The notes under the pieces were generated by a model. The model had not been told where the DNA came from. It did no database searches and saw only the letters and a program-made list of their open reading frames with translations. The position numbers and the translations under genes were made by a program. Positions 42,924 through 51,870 of a DNA stretch of 64,000 nt are shown one piece after another. The DNA comes from Allobosea sp. TND4EK4. Its GTDB lineage: Bacteria; Pseudomonadota; Alphaproteobacteria; Rhizobiales; Beijerinckiaceae. The stretch lies in NCBI RefSeq assembly GCF_900156025.1, contig NZ_FTMO01000005.1, positions 186,001 through 250,000 on the forward strand, given 5' to 3'. Every line of letters starts with the position of its first letter. The stretch's first letter is position 1.

Positions 42924-43136
42924 TCAATCCTCGAGATCGACGTCGAGGATCGCCATGGTGAAGTTGAAGGAGCGGTCGCCATCCTCGTCGTCGACATGGA
43001 TGATGCCGATATACTCTTCGCCCATATAGACCTCGGCCGAATCGGTCTTCTTCATCCGCGCGCGGACGCTGATATTGGCGTTGTTGAAGGTCTTGCGCAG
43101 ATAGGCCTGCAGCTTGGCGAGTTCGGTCTTGTCCAC
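42924..43136 (-). CDS. DUF3126 family protein
   Basis: 70 residues (VDKTELAKLQAYLRKTFNNA, then AEVYMGEEYIGIIHVDDEDG and MAILDVDLED), an alphaproteobacterial single-domain family of unknown function. I place the start at GTG 43136, nine bases after AGGAC; no ATG precedes the conserved part. Confidence 0.85.
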   Translation of the reverse strand: MDKTELAKLQAYLRKTFNNANISVRARMKKTDSAEVYMGEEYIGIIHVDDEDGDRSFNFTMAILDVDLED

Positions 43137-43289
43137 GATGCTAAGTCCTTTCGATTGGCGGGAGCGATGCCACGCCGCGCCGGAGAGGGCAAGCGAAAGC
43201 CGGCCGTCCCGCCTTGCGCCGGCGCCGCTTGCGCTGTGATCCATGACCCTTAGCATGCGGGTCGAACTGCTCCGGCATGGATCCCAACG

Positions 43290-44669
43290 ATGAAGCCCTG
43301 GCTCTCCCCCGCCCTCGCCTATGTCGAAAGCTGGCTCGCGTTCCAGCGACGGCACCACGATCAGCCCGGCGTCTCGGTCGCGATCGCCGAAGGCACGCAG
43401 ATCGTGCTGGAGGCCGCCTTCGGCAGCGCCGATCTCGCCACGGGCGAGCCGCTGACGCCCCGCCACGGCTTCCGCATCGCCTCGCATTCCAAGAGCTTCA
43501 CATCGGCGGGCATCCTGCGCCTGGTCGAGGACGGCCGGCTCAGGCTCGACGACAAGGTCGGCTCCCTGATCGACGGGCTGCACCCGGAGATCGCCGCCGT
43601 CACCGTCGGCCAGGTTCTCTCCAACAGCGCCGGCCTGACCCGCGACGGGCCTGATGCCGGCCAGTTCCTCGACCGCAAGCCCTATTGCGACAAGGCCGAA
43701 CTGCTGCGCGATCTGGCCGCCCCGCCGGTTTTCCCGGCAGCGCAGCGCTTCAAATACTCCAATCACGGCTTCGCCCTGCTCGGCCTCGTCATCGAGGCGG
43801 TGACCGGGCAGAGCTATCCGGAATGGATCACCGACGAGGTGATCGGCAGGGTCGGGCTGACCGAGACAAAGGCCGACATCGAACTCTGGGGCGAGCGCCC
43901 GATGGCGAAGGGGCATAGCGGCCGGCAACCGCTCGACCGGCGCGTCGTCATCCCCGGCGACAACCCCTGCCGGGCGATGATCTCGGCCGCCGGCTTCGTC
44001 TCCACGGCCGCCGATACCGCCCGCTATTTCGCGCAGCTTTCTCCGGCCGCCGGAGCCTCGATCCTCTCCCCGCTGAGCCGACGCGAGATGAGCCGCCGGC
44101 TTTGGCCGGACGAGGAATCGGCGCTCGGCCGGCATTACGGCCTCGGCACGATTTCCGGCGGCGATGGCGACTGGCGCTGGTTCGGCCATTCAGGCGGCTT
44201 CCAGGGTTTCATCACCCGCACCTGCATCTTCCCGGGCCAGAATCTCACCGTCAGCGTGCTCACCAACGCGGTCGACGGGCTCGCCCATCCCTGGCTCGAC
44301 GGCATCGCCCATATCCTCAGGACCTTCGCGGAGCGCGGCGCGCCGCCGGCGTCGGCCGCCGATTGGCGCTGGCGCGGCTGGTCGATCTGGGGAGCGACCG
44401 ACCTCGTGCCGGTTTCCGACCGCGTGCTCGTCGCCAACCCGGCGCTGCTTGCGCCCTTCCTCGATACGTTCGAGGTGACGCTCGAAACGCCCGACGAAGG
44501 CCGCGTGACCAAGGGATCGGGTTTCGGCAGCCCGGGTGAGTCCGTCAGGCTGGTCCGGGATCAGGCCGGCAAGATCCAAAATGTGCAGTTTGCCGGCGGC
44601 CGGTTGGTCGATGAAGACGCCATCAGGTCGGAGATGCGCGGCCGGTACGAAGCCGGCGCCGGTCGTTGA
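43290..44669 (+). CDS. Serine hydrolase, beta-lactamase/class C-like
   Basis: 459 residues. Catalytic Ser65-His-Ser-Lys68 (SxxK), Tyr in FKYSNHG (YxN) and FGHSGGFQGF (HxG) give the serine beta-lactamase/D-aminopeptidase fold. No signal peptide, so it is probably cytoplasmic, more like an esterase or aminopeptidase than a resistance enzyme. The C-terminal ~100 residues form the lipocalin-like extra domain seen in this family. Confidence 0.88.
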   Translation: MKPWLSPALAYVESWLAFQRRHHDQPGVSVAIAEGTQIVLEAAFGSADLATGEPLTPRHGFRIASHSKSFTSAGILRLVEDGRLRLDDKVGSLIDGLHPEIAAVTVGQVLSNSAGLTRDGPDAGQFLDRKPYCDKAELLRDLAAPPVFPAAQRFKYSNHGFALLGLVIEAVTGQSYPEWITDEVIGRVGLTETKADIELWGERPMAKGHSGRQPLDRRVVIPGDNPCRAMISAAGFVSTAADTARYFAQLSPAAGASILSPLSRREMSRRLWPDEESALGRHYGLGTISGGDGDWRWFGHSGGFQGFITRTCIFPGQNLTVSVLTNAVDGLAHPWLDGIAHILRTFAERGAPPASAADWRWRGWSIWGATDLVPVSDRVLVANPALLAPFLDTFEVTLETPDEGRVTKGSGFGSPGESVRLVRDQAGKIQNVQFAGGRLVDEDAIRSEMRGRYEAGAGR

Positions 44670-44728
44670 AACCCGATCGGGCTCGCCCCGGTTGAAGTGG
44701 CTGTCGGGCGATCGGGCGGGAGGTTTCG

Positions 44729-45121
44729 ATGGAGCAGGAGAGAGGCGGTTGCCGGTGCGGCGCGGTGCGCTTCGCTGCGGAGGGCGCGCCTTATCGCGTC
44801 GGCATCTGCCATTGCATGGATTGCCGCAAGCAGCACGGCGCGCTGTTCCAGGCCTCCGCGATCTTTCCTGAGGATGCGGTCGCGATCGAAGGGGAAACCC
44901 GCGCCTACGAGGGGCGTCATTTCTGCCCCCGCTGCGGCTCGCAGGTCTTCGCCCGCAGCGCCGACGAGATCGAGCTCAATCTCGGCGCCTTCGACGACAT
45001 CGACCGGTTCCAGCCGACCTATGAGCTCTGGACCATCCGCCGCGAATCCTGGCTGCCGGACTTCCCTGTGAAACATCGCTACGAGCGGGACCGCGCAGGG
45101 AGCGGCCGCAGCGAGGACTGA
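44729..45121 (+). CDS. GFA (CENP-V) family zinc protein
   Basis: 130 residues. Two zinc sites are visible: GGCRCGAVRF with CHCMDCRK, and CPRCGSQVF. The family includes glutathione-dependent formaldehyde-activating enzymes, but this short member's substrate cannot be told from sequence. Confidence 0.9.
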   Translation: MEQERGGCRCGAVRFAAEGAPYRVGICHCMDCRKQHGALFQASAIFPEDAVAIEGETRAYEGRHFCPRCGSQVFARSADEIELNLGAFDDIDRFQPTYELWTIRRESWLPDFPVKHRYERDRAGSGRSED

Positions 45122-45196
45122 GCACGGCACTTCCATGGCTGGCGCGGTTCCGTTTCGGCCTGTAAGAGGCGGCACCTCCCGCCAACAGCGAATGCC

Positions 45197-46099
45197 ATGA
45201 CCGCCATCGACGACCTGATCACGCTGCGCGACCTGCTGCGCTTCGCCGTCTCGCGCTTCAATGTGGCGGGCCTCAGCTTCGGCCACGGCACCACCAATGC
45301 GCTGGACGAGGCGGCCTTCCTCCTGCTGGAGGCGCTGAAGCTGCCGGTCGACGACATCAATCCCTGGCTGGACGCGCGCCTCACCCGCCTGGAACGACAG
45401 AGCCTGCTCGACCTGATCGAGGCGCGCGTGACGACCCGCAAGCCGGCCGCCTATCTGGTCGGCAAGGCTTACATCCACGGTCTCGGCTTTCGCGTCGACG
45501 AGCGGGTGATCGTGCCGCGCTCCTATATCGGCGAACTGCTGATGCGCGGCGTGCTCGAATCGGAAGGCCTCGGCCTGGTGCCCGAGCCGGAGGCGATCGG
45601 CAGCGTGCTCGACCTCTGCACCGGCTCCGCCTGCCTTGCCATCATCGCCGCCGGCCGCTTTCCCCAGGCGCAGGTCGATGCCGTCGAACTCTCGCCGGAT
45701 GCGATCGAGGTCGCGAAGCTCAACATCGCCGATTACGAGATGGGCGAGCGCGTCCATCTGCTCCGGGGCGATCTCTTCGCGCCGTTGAGGGGCCGTCGCT
45801 ACGACCTGATCATCGCCAACCCGCCCTATGTCAGGGCGGAGGAGGTCGCGGCCTTCCCGCCGGAATATGGCGCCGAGCCGCAGATGGCCCATATCGCCGG
45901 CACCGACGGGCTCGACCTCGTCCGCCGCATTCTCGCAGAGGCGCACGGCCATCTGAACCCGGGCGGCGCCCTGCTCTGCGAAGTCGGCACCGGGCGCGAG
46001 GCGCTGGAAGCGGACTACGACCTGCCCTTCACCTGGCTCGACACCGAGGACAGCGAGGCGGAGGTCTTCTGGATCGCGGCGGAGGACCTGCCGGGCTGA
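45197..46099 (+). CDS. prmB: PrmB-like protein-glutamine methyltransferase
   Basis: 300 residues. The N-terminal helical domain (DDLITLRDLLRFAVSRFNVA, FGHGTTNALDEAAFLLLEAL) is the PrmB type, followed by a Rossmann methyltransferase with SAM motif VLDLCTGSACLAI and the catalytic NPPY (IIANPPYVRAEEV). It methylates the glutamine of ribosomal protein L3. PrmB is preferred over PrmC because of the N-terminal FGHGTTNA segment. Confidence 0.9.
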   Translation: MTAIDDLITLRDLLRFAVSRFNVAGLSFGHGTTNALDEAAFLLLEALKLPVDDINPWLDARLTRLERQSLLDLIEARVTTRKPAAYLVGKAYIHGLGFRVDERVIVPRSYIGELLMRGVLESEGLGLVPEPEAIGSVLDLCTGSACLAIIAAGRFPQAQVDAVELSPDAIEVAKLNIADYEMGERVHLLRGDLFAPLRGRRYDLIIANPPYVRAEEVAAFPPEYGAEPQMAHIAGTDGLDLVRRILAEAHGHLNPGGALLCEVGTGREALEADYDLPFTWLDTEDSEAEVFWIAAEDLPG

Positions 46100-46107
46100 C
46101 CCCATGC

Positions 46108-46197
46108 GTCATTCTCGGGCTTGCCCCGAGAATCTTCCGAAGCCACGGCTCGGGAGCCGCATCTGCACGAGATGCTCGGGTCGAGCCCGCGCATGGC
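46108..46197. repeat. Palindromic intergenic repeat, copy 5
   Basis: 90 bp starting GTCATTCTCGGGC and ending GCCCGCGCATGGC, with internal GATGCTCGGGTC shared with copies 2 and 4. It lies between the convergent prmB and SHMT-like genes. Confidence 0.62.
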
Positions 46198-46215
46198 GGC
46201 GCGGCCATTCCGTGC

Positions 46216-47544
46216 TCACCGCATGAAATGCAACTCGCGGAACCGGCCGCGGAAGGCCGTCACATCCTTCGCGATGGCATCGGCGGGGCGCGAGCCGTTC
46301 AGCCCCTCGGCGATGTAGCCGGCGAGTTCCGGCATGTCGGCCGCCGTCATGCCGAAGCGCACGATCTCCGGCGTGCCGAGCCTGAGCCCGTTGACGTCTC
46401 CCGGAACCTGAGTGGCCGGCAGGCCGATGCCGCAGGAGAGGATGTTCACCCCGCGCAGCCGCTTCGCCGCCGCCTGCCCGCCGCCATAGGCGGCCGCCTC
46501 GATCGCGAACTGGTGCGAGGTCGTCATGCCGCGGTCGCGGGCGAAGACCGGCACCTGCCGCTCCGACAATGCCTCGGCCAGGGCCTTCGCCGTCCTTGCC
46601 ATCTCCTGCGCATAGTCCCGGCCGAAGGCCTTCCAGTCGAGCAGCGAGATCGCCAGCGCGGCCGATTTCGCCGCGTCGAAATTCGCGGTGAGCCCGGGAT
46701 AGGCGATGGCATCGAGCTTTTCGGCGATGGCGGCGTCATTGGTGACGATCAGGCCCGAAGGTGGGCCGCCGAGGCTCTTATAGGTGCTCATCGTCATCAG
46801 ATGGGCGCCCTCCGCCAGCGGCTGCTGCCAGCCATGGCCCGCGATCATCCCCGACATATGCGCGGCGTCGAACAGCACCAGCGCGCCGACCTCGTCGGCG
46901 ATGGCGCGGATCTCGCGGATCGGATGGGGGAAGAGGTTGAGGCTGCCGCCGATGGTGATCATCTTCGGCTTCAACCGCAGCGCGTCCGCCCGCAGCCGCT
47001 CGACATCGACGGTATACTTCACCGGATCGACGGGCGCCGGATGCGTGACGATGCCGTAGAGACCGGCCGCTCCGGCGCCGTGATGGGTCACGTGTCCGCC
47101 GATCTCGCCCGTCGGCGCGATGATGCAGTCGCCGGGCTTGGCGGCGACCATGAAGGCATAGAGATTGGCGATCGCGCCGGACGGCACCCGAATCTCGGCA
47201 TATTTGGCGCCGAAGACCTCGGCCGCGAGTTCGGCAGCGACGATCTCGATCTGCTCGATCGCCTCCAGCCCCATCTCGTATTTGTCGCCGGGATAGCCGA
47301 GCGAGGGCCGCGCCCCGATTCCGGCCGAGAGCAGCGCCTCGGCCTTGGGGTTCATGACGTTGGTGGCGGGGTTGAGGTTGACGCAGTCGCGCTCGTGGAT
47401 CGCGCGGTTCTCGGCGGTGAGCGTTGCGATGCGCTCGGCGATGGCGTCGAGCGGCTGGCCGGCGGTCTCGCCGGCGACCCGCTGGATGTAATCCTCACTC
47501 GCCTGCGGCACCCAGCCGCGCCGTTCCAGAGCCGTCATCGCCAA
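46216..47544 (-). CDS. SHMT-like PLP enzyme
   Basis: 442 residues of the serine hydroxymethyltransferase fold. GEIGGHVTHHGAGAAGLYGI, LVLFDAAHMSGMIAG (PLP Asp) and the Schiff-base region TMSTYKSLGGPPSGLIV are clear, but the last differs from the canonical TTTTHK(T/S)LRGPRGG. It is probably a paralogue acting on a substituted serine, threonine or similar amino acid rather than the housekeeping GlyA. It is divergent from a LysR regulator. Confidence 0.82.
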   Translation of the reverse strand: MAMTALERRGWVPQASEDYIQRVAGETAGQPLDAIAERIATLTAENRAIHERDCVNLNPATNVMNPKAEALLSAGIGARPSLGYPGDKYEMGLEAIEQIEIVAAELAAEVFGAKYAEIRVPSGAIANLYAFMVAAKPGDCIIAPTGEIGGHVTHHGAGAAGLYGIVTHPAPVDPVKYTVDVERLRADALRLKPKMITIGGSLNLFPHPIREIRAIADEVGALVLFDAAHMSGMIAGHGWQQPLAEGAHLMTMSTYKSLGGPPSGLIVTNDAAIAEKLDAIAYPGLTANFDAAKSAALAISLLDWKAFGRDYAQEMARTAKALAEALSERQVPVFARDRGMTTSHQFAIEAAAYGGGQAAAKRLRGVNILSCGIGLPATQVPGDVNGLRLGTPEIVRFGMTAADMPELAGYIAEGLNGSRPADAIAKDVTAFRGRFRELHFMR

Positions 47545-47655
47545 TTCCCCGCCTGTCGTTCCTGGCCCTCATAACAGCGGTTTGCAGGCGAGCGCGCAAA
47601 CGAGTATTCATCGTCGGAAGACTGAGGAATTCTCAGCCTCTGCCAGGAATGATCC

Positions 47656-48549
47656 TTGTCCGTCAGGCCGCCGCGCCCACGCCTGCCCGCGCTCAACGCC
47701 CTGCGCGCCTTCGAGGCCGCGGCGCGCCTCGAAAGCTTCGCCAAGGCCGCCGACGAACTCGGCGTGACGCCCGGCGCGGTCACGCAGCAGGTCAGGCAAT
47801 TCGAGGCCTGGCTCGGCTTTCCCGTCTTCCGCCGCCTGCCGCAGGGGGTGGTGCTGACGGACGCCGCGCGCGAGGCCCTGCCGCGGCTGACGCGCGGCTT
47901 CGACATGCTGGGCCAGGGCGTTCAGGCGCTGCGGGAGGCGCGGCCGTCCCGCCCGCTCGCTATCGCCGCCCTGCCCTGCATCGCCCAGCTCTGGCTCTCG
48001 CCGCGCCTGCCCGCGCTGCAGCAGGCCTTTGCCGGCCTGCAGGTTTCGGTGGCAGCGATGGAGGAGGTCCCGGATCTGCGCCGCGAGCCTTACGATCTCA
48101 CCCTGTTCTACGGACCGTCGTCCGGCACCGACGCCATCCTGCCCGTCTGCGCTCCCGCCCTGGCGACACGACTCGCCACCCCAGCGGATCTTGAGCGTGA
48201 GACGCTGCTTCACGATGCGGTCTGGCGGCACGACTGGGCGCGCTGGCTGAGCTTCGCCGCTCCGGATGCCGGCATCGATGCCGCGCGCGGTCCCGCCTTC
48301 TCGCTCTACAGCCTGGCGCTCGACGCCGCCCTGGCCGGCGCGGGCGTCCTGATGGGCCGCCTGAGCCTGATCGGTCCGCCGCTGGAGACCGGGCGTCTGG
48401 TCGCGCCCTTCCCGCACGCGATGCCGACGCCGGACGCGCTGGCGATCGCCTGCTCAAGCTCATCCGGCGCCCATCGCGAGCGGCAGGCGGTGCTGGATTG
48501 GTTGTCGGCCGCTCAGATGCAGCCGCCGCAATCGCCTTCGAGGATCTGA
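47656..48549 (+). CDS. LysR family regulator (GcvA-like)
   Basis: 297 residues. N-terminal winged helix (LNALRAFEAAARLESFAKAA, ELGVTPGAVTQQVRQFEAWL), then a LysR effector domain. The GcvA-like helix and the divergent SHMT-like gene suggest control of glycine or serine-type metabolism. It starts at TTG 47656 with AGGAATG upstream; there is no ATG in frame before the HTH. Its end overlaps cysE by 37 bp. Confidence 0.9.
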   Translation: MSVRPPRPRLPALNALRAFEAAARLESFAKAADELGVTPGAVTQQVRQFEAWLGFPVFRRLPQGVVLTDAAREALPRLTRGFDMLGQGVQALREARPSRPLAIAALPCIAQLWLSPRLPALQQAFAGLQVSVAAMEEVPDLRREPYDLTLFYGPSSGTDAILPVCAPALATRLATPADLERETLLHDAVWRHDWARWLSFAAPDAGIDAARGPAFSLYSLALDAALAGAGVLMGRLSLIGPPLETGRLVAPFPHAMPTPDALAIACSSSSGAHRERQAVLDWLSAAQMQPPQSPSRI

Positions 48550-49361
48550 TCCATCGAGCGCGACGGCTCGGCGCATCCGGCCTCGCCCACCACCTTGGCC
48601 GGCACGCCCGCCACGGTCTTGTTGCGCGGCACGGCCTGGAGCACCACGGAGCCCGCAGCGACGCGACTGCACTGCCCGACCTCGATATTGCCGAGGATCT
48701 TGGCACCGGCGCCGATCAGCACGCCCTTGCGAATCTTGGGGTGGCGGTCGCCCCCCTGCTTGCCCGTGCCGCCCAGGGTCACGCCGTGCAGCATCGAGAC
48801 ATCGTCCTCGATCACCGCCGTCTCGCCGACGACGAGCCCGGTCGCGTGGTCGAGGAAGATGCCCTTGCCGATGGTCGCGGCCGGATTGATGTCGGTCTGG
48901 AAGATCTCCGAAGACCGTCCCTGCAGGTAAAGCGCGAAATCGCGCCGCCCCCGTCCCCAGAGCCAATGTGCCAGCCGGTGGCATTGCAGGGCGTGGAAGC
49001 CCTTGAAGAACAGCACCGGCTCGAGCACGCGGTAGCAGGCCGGATCGCGATCCAGCACGGCCACGACATCCGCGCGCATGCCGGCACCGATCGCCGCATC
49101 GTCGGCGAGCGCCTCGGTGAAGGCCTGCTCGATCAGGTCGGCCGGCACGGACGGATGCCCGAGCCGTGTCGCGACGCGATGCGCCACCGCCGCCTCGAAG
49201 CTCGGCTGGTTGAGCACCGAGGCCATGATCAGCGTGCCCAGCGCCGGCTCGGCCGCCACCGCGACCTCGGCTTCCGCGCGCAGGCGCGACCAGGTCGGAT
49301 CGACCCGGTCGAGACCGCTGACGGGGTCACGACGTTCTGCGACGGAGCGTCCGGCTGGCAT
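48513..49361 (-). CDS. cysE: Serine O-acetyltransferase
   Basis: 282 residues. The N-terminal helical domain (VDPTWSRLRAEAEVAVAAEP) and a left-handed beta-helix with the catalytic region TDINPAATIGKGIFLDHATG, VIEDDVSMLHGVTLGGTGKQ. It makes O-acetylserine for cysteine synthesis. The C-terminus (ILEGDCGGCI) ends in Ile, as needed to bind cysteine synthase. Start at ATG 49361 (GGAGAG upstream) rather than the longer frame. Confidence 0.94.
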   Translation of the reverse strand: MPAGRSVAERRDPVSGLDRVDPTWSRLRAEAEVAVAAEPALGTLIMASVLNQPSFEAAVAHRVATRLGHPSVPADLIEQAFTEALADDAAIGAGMRADVVAVLDRDPACYRVLEPVLFFKGFHALQCHRLAHWLWGRGRRDFALYLQGRSSEIFQTDINPAATIGKGIFLDHATGLVVGETAVIEDDVSMLHGVTLGGTGKQGGDRHPKIRKGVLIGAGAKILGNIEVGQCSRVAAGSVVLQAVPRNKTVAGVPAKVVGEAGCAEPSRSMDQILEGDCGGCI

Positions 49362-49485
49362 GGTTGCTCTCCGATACGGGCCTGCGGCGGAAGGACATTC
49401 TAGCATCCGAACGGGCCTCTTGCCCAAGATGAAAGGCGCCGCTGCCCTTCACCGATATGAGATGCGCTGAATCAAAGTCAAAGCA

Positions 49486-49505
49486 TCTCGCGACAAGTCG
49501 CGAGA
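49486..49505. promoter_or_regulatory. Perfect 9-bp-arm palindrome upstream of cysE
   Basis: TCTCGCGAC-AA-GTCGCGAGA, within 49362-49549, between the alpha/beta hydrolase stop and the cysE start. It lacks a U-run on the cysE strand, so it looks more like an operator or a transcript-processing hairpin than a terminator. Confidence 0.35.
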
Positions 49506-49549
49506 AAAGAAAGATTTTCTCCGGCCAGGCCGGCAGCGGTGCACCGCGA

Positions 49550-50317
49550 TCACAAGCGAGCGAGGAAGGCCAGGACCGCCTGCTTGTGGCTCTTGTCGCC
49601 GACGGCGAGATTGTGGTCGCGCCCTTGGATGGCGAAGGATTCCGCGTCGGGAATGAGCTTTGCCAGTTCCGGCCCGGAGCCGGAGACGGCGTCGGTCGTG
49701 CCCACGCTGACCAGAGTCGGGACCGCGATCTGCCCCACCTGCTCGGCGCTCAGCGTCTGGCGCGAGCCGCGAATGCAGGCGGCGAGTGCCTTGAGGTCGC
49801 TGCCCGTCTGCTCGGCGAAGGCGCGGAACATGCGCTGCATCGGGTCGGTCAGGGTATCGAGCGAGGGCGCCTCCATCGCGTCCGCGATCCCCAGCGGCAG
49901 CCCGACGCCCTCCACCAGATGGATGCCGAGCCCGCCGAGCAGCAGCGCATTCAGCCGGCGCGGATGCGCCAGCGCCAGATGAGCCGAAATCCGCGCGCCC
50001 ATCGAATAGCCCATCACCGCCACGCGCGGGATGTCGAGATGGTCCATCAGCCGGCGGACATCCTCCGCCATCACATCGGAGGAGTACGCGGCGGGCTCGT
50101 AGAGCTTCTCGCTCTGCCCGTGGCCGCGATTGTCGAGCGCGACGACGCGGTAGCCGGCATGGGTCAGCGTCTTCGTCCACTGGGTGTTGACCCAGTTGAC
50201 GGCATGGTTCGAGGCGAAACCATGGACCAGGACGATGGTCTCGTGTTTCGGCGTCTCGCCGGTCGGGGCGAGATCGACATAGGCGATCCGCACGCCATCG
50301 GAGGAAAAGCTCTGCAT
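49550..50317 (-). CDS. Alpha/beta-fold hydrolase
   Basis: 255 residues. Oxyanion motif VLVHGFASNHAVNW, nucleophile elbow GYSMGAR (Ser), acid near VSVGTTDAVSG and His in IQGRDHNLAV. It resembles small carboxylesterases and epoxide-hydrolase-like enzymes; the substrate is unknown. No signal peptide. Confidence 0.9.
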   Translation of the reverse strand: MQSFSSDGVRIAYVDLAPTGETPKHETIVLVHGFASNHAVNWVNTQWTKTLTHAGYRVVALDNRGHGQSEKLYEPAAYSSDVMAEDVRRLMDHLDIPRVAVMGYSMGARISAHLALAHPRRLNALLLGGLGIHLVEGVGLPLGIADAMEAPSLDTLTDPMQRMFRAFAEQTGSDLKALAACIRGSRQTLSAEQVGQIAVPTLVSVGTTDAVSGSGPELAKLIPDAESFAIQGRDHNLAVGDKSHKQAVLAFLARL

Positions 50318-50412
50318 CGCTCGGTCAGTCCAGCCTGTCTTGCCGATGTCCCTGCCACGAGAGGGCGACTTTGGGTAGCTGCAGCCGAGCCTCTTGCGTA
50401 TGAGCCGGGGCC

Positions 50413-51414
50413 ATGGGACCCACAGCCATGACCGAGCCAGCCCCGACGCCCGCGCCACCCGCGGCGCCGCCGCCGATGCGCGGCGCGCGCTTCGCGCAGG
50501 TCGATGTCGCGCGCGGCATCGCGCTGCTGGCGATGTTCGTGTTCCATTTCGCCTATGACCTGTCGAATGCCGGCCTGATCGAGACCGACATCGCCTTCGA
50601 GCCCGGCTGGCGCTGGTTCGCGCGCTGCATCGCCGGCTCCTTCCTGACCCTCGTCGGCGTCAGTCTCGTGCTGGCGACGCGCAGGGGCCTGAACCGTGCC
50701 TCCTTCCTGAGGCGCCTCGCCATGGTCTCGGCCGCCGCTCTCCTGGTCACGGCCGGCACCGTCGTCGCGATGCCCGCCAATTTCATCTTCTTCGGCATCC
50801 TGCACCATGTCGCGGTGGCGAGCGTGCTCGCCTTGCCGTTCCTGCGCCTTCCGGTCGCCAGCGTGATCCTTTCGGCCGCGGTCGCCTTCGCCCTGCCCTC
50901 CCTCGTCGCAAGCCCGGTCCTGGATCAGAGCTGGGCGGTCTGGCTCGGCTTCTCGCGCCTTCCGCTCCAGACGGCCGACTTCGTGCCGGTCTTCCCCTGG
51001 TTCGGCTGCGTCCTCACCGGGATCGCGCTGGCGCGGATCGTTCTCCCCCGCATCGAGGACAGCGCGGTGGCGAGCTGGCGCCCGCGCCTCCTGCCCGTCC
51101 GCATCCTCGCCTGGGGCGGCCGTCACAGCCTGCTGGTCTATCTCGTGCACCAGCCGCTCTTCATCGGACTGATCATGCTGGCGGCGCAGGTAATCGCACC
51201 CGTGCCTCGCGAGGAGAGCCGGTTCCTCGGCGACTGCCAGGCGACATGCGTTCGCTCCAATGCGGACGAAACGCTCTGCCGGGATACGTGCGCCTGCACG
51301 GTGGCGGGCCTCAAGCGCGAGAACCTGTGGGGCAAAGCGCTCGCCGATCAGCTCTCGGCCGAGGAGACGGCGCGCCTCAGCCGCCTCGCCCAGGCCTGCC
51401 TGCGCGGGCCCTGA
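50413..51414 (+). CDS. DUF1624 membrane acyltransferase (HGSNAT-like)
   Basis: 333 residues. About eight TM helices with the DUF1624 start (AQVDVARGIALLAMFVFHFA, DLSNAGLIETD) and the conserved GGRHSLLVYLVHQPL near the end. The cytosolic C-terminal tail is rich in cysteines (GDCQATC, TLCRDTCACTV), perhaps a metal or disulphide site. Acetyl transfer is inferred from the family. Confidence 0.87.
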   Translation: MGPTAMTEPAPTPAPPAAPPPMRGARFAQVDVARGIALLAMFVFHFAYDLSNAGLIETDIAFEPGWRWFARCIAGSFLTLVGVSLVLATRRGLNRASFLRRLAMVSAAALLVTAGTVVAMPANFIFFGILHHVAVASVLALPFLRLPVASVILSAAVAFALPSLVASPVLDQSWAVWLGFSRLPLQTADFVPVFPWFGCVLTGIALARIVLPRIEDSAVASWRPRLLPVRILAWGGRHSLLVYLVHQPLFIGLIMLAAQVIAPVPREESRFLGDCQATCVRSNADETLCRDTCACTVAGLKRENLWGKALADQLSAEETARLSRLAQACLRGP

Positions 51415-51521
51415 CGGCCTCCATGAGGCAATTCGCGCCAGCTTCCGCCGCGATCGGCTCTGGCATCCCGCAACGCAACCGGCTAGGTTGCGCCCACATT
51501 CGAGCCTGAAGAGCGACGACC

Positions 51522-51773
51522 ATGGCCGAGCACGGCATTCCGCATTTCCAGAACGATTCCGGCGTCGGGACGATCCATATCGGCGCGCGCGAATTCATGT
51601 GCATCGGCGCCAAGCCGCCCTTCGACCACCCGCATGTCTTCCTCGACATGGGCGCCGATTCCGAGATCGTCTGCCCCTATTGCTCGACGCTCTACAAATA
51701 CGATCCGGCGCTGAAGGGCGGTGAGACGAATCCGGCCGGCTGCGCCTGGCACGACACGCCCAAGGCGGCCTGA
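51522..51773 (+). CDS. CHCC zinc-finger protein (NDUFS6-like)
   Basis: 83 residues with the CHCC pattern: Cys in REFMCIGA, His in FDHPHVF, and Cys-Pro-Tyr-Cys (IVCPYCSTLYKY). This is the alphaproteobacterial homologue of the complex I accessory subunit NDUFS6. It probably helps assemble NADH dehydrogenase, although no nuo genes are nearby. Confidence 0.88.
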   Translation: MAEHGIPHFQNDSGVGTIHIGAREFMCIGAKPPFDHPHVFLDMGADSEIVCPYCSTLYKYDPALKGGETNPAGCAWHDTPKAA

Positions 51774-51870
51774 GCCCACCGATATTTCGCCATCGCGCGG
51801 GCTCTGAGGGGCGCCCGCGCGCACTGTCAGGGCCGCGCTGTCGCGGCCGCCGCTGGAAAGGCATGATGCC

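Noticed and set aside
48513-49427. cysE start at 49427
   Set aside because: ATG 49361 has a better ribosome site and matches the usual N-terminus; the extra residues look untranslated.
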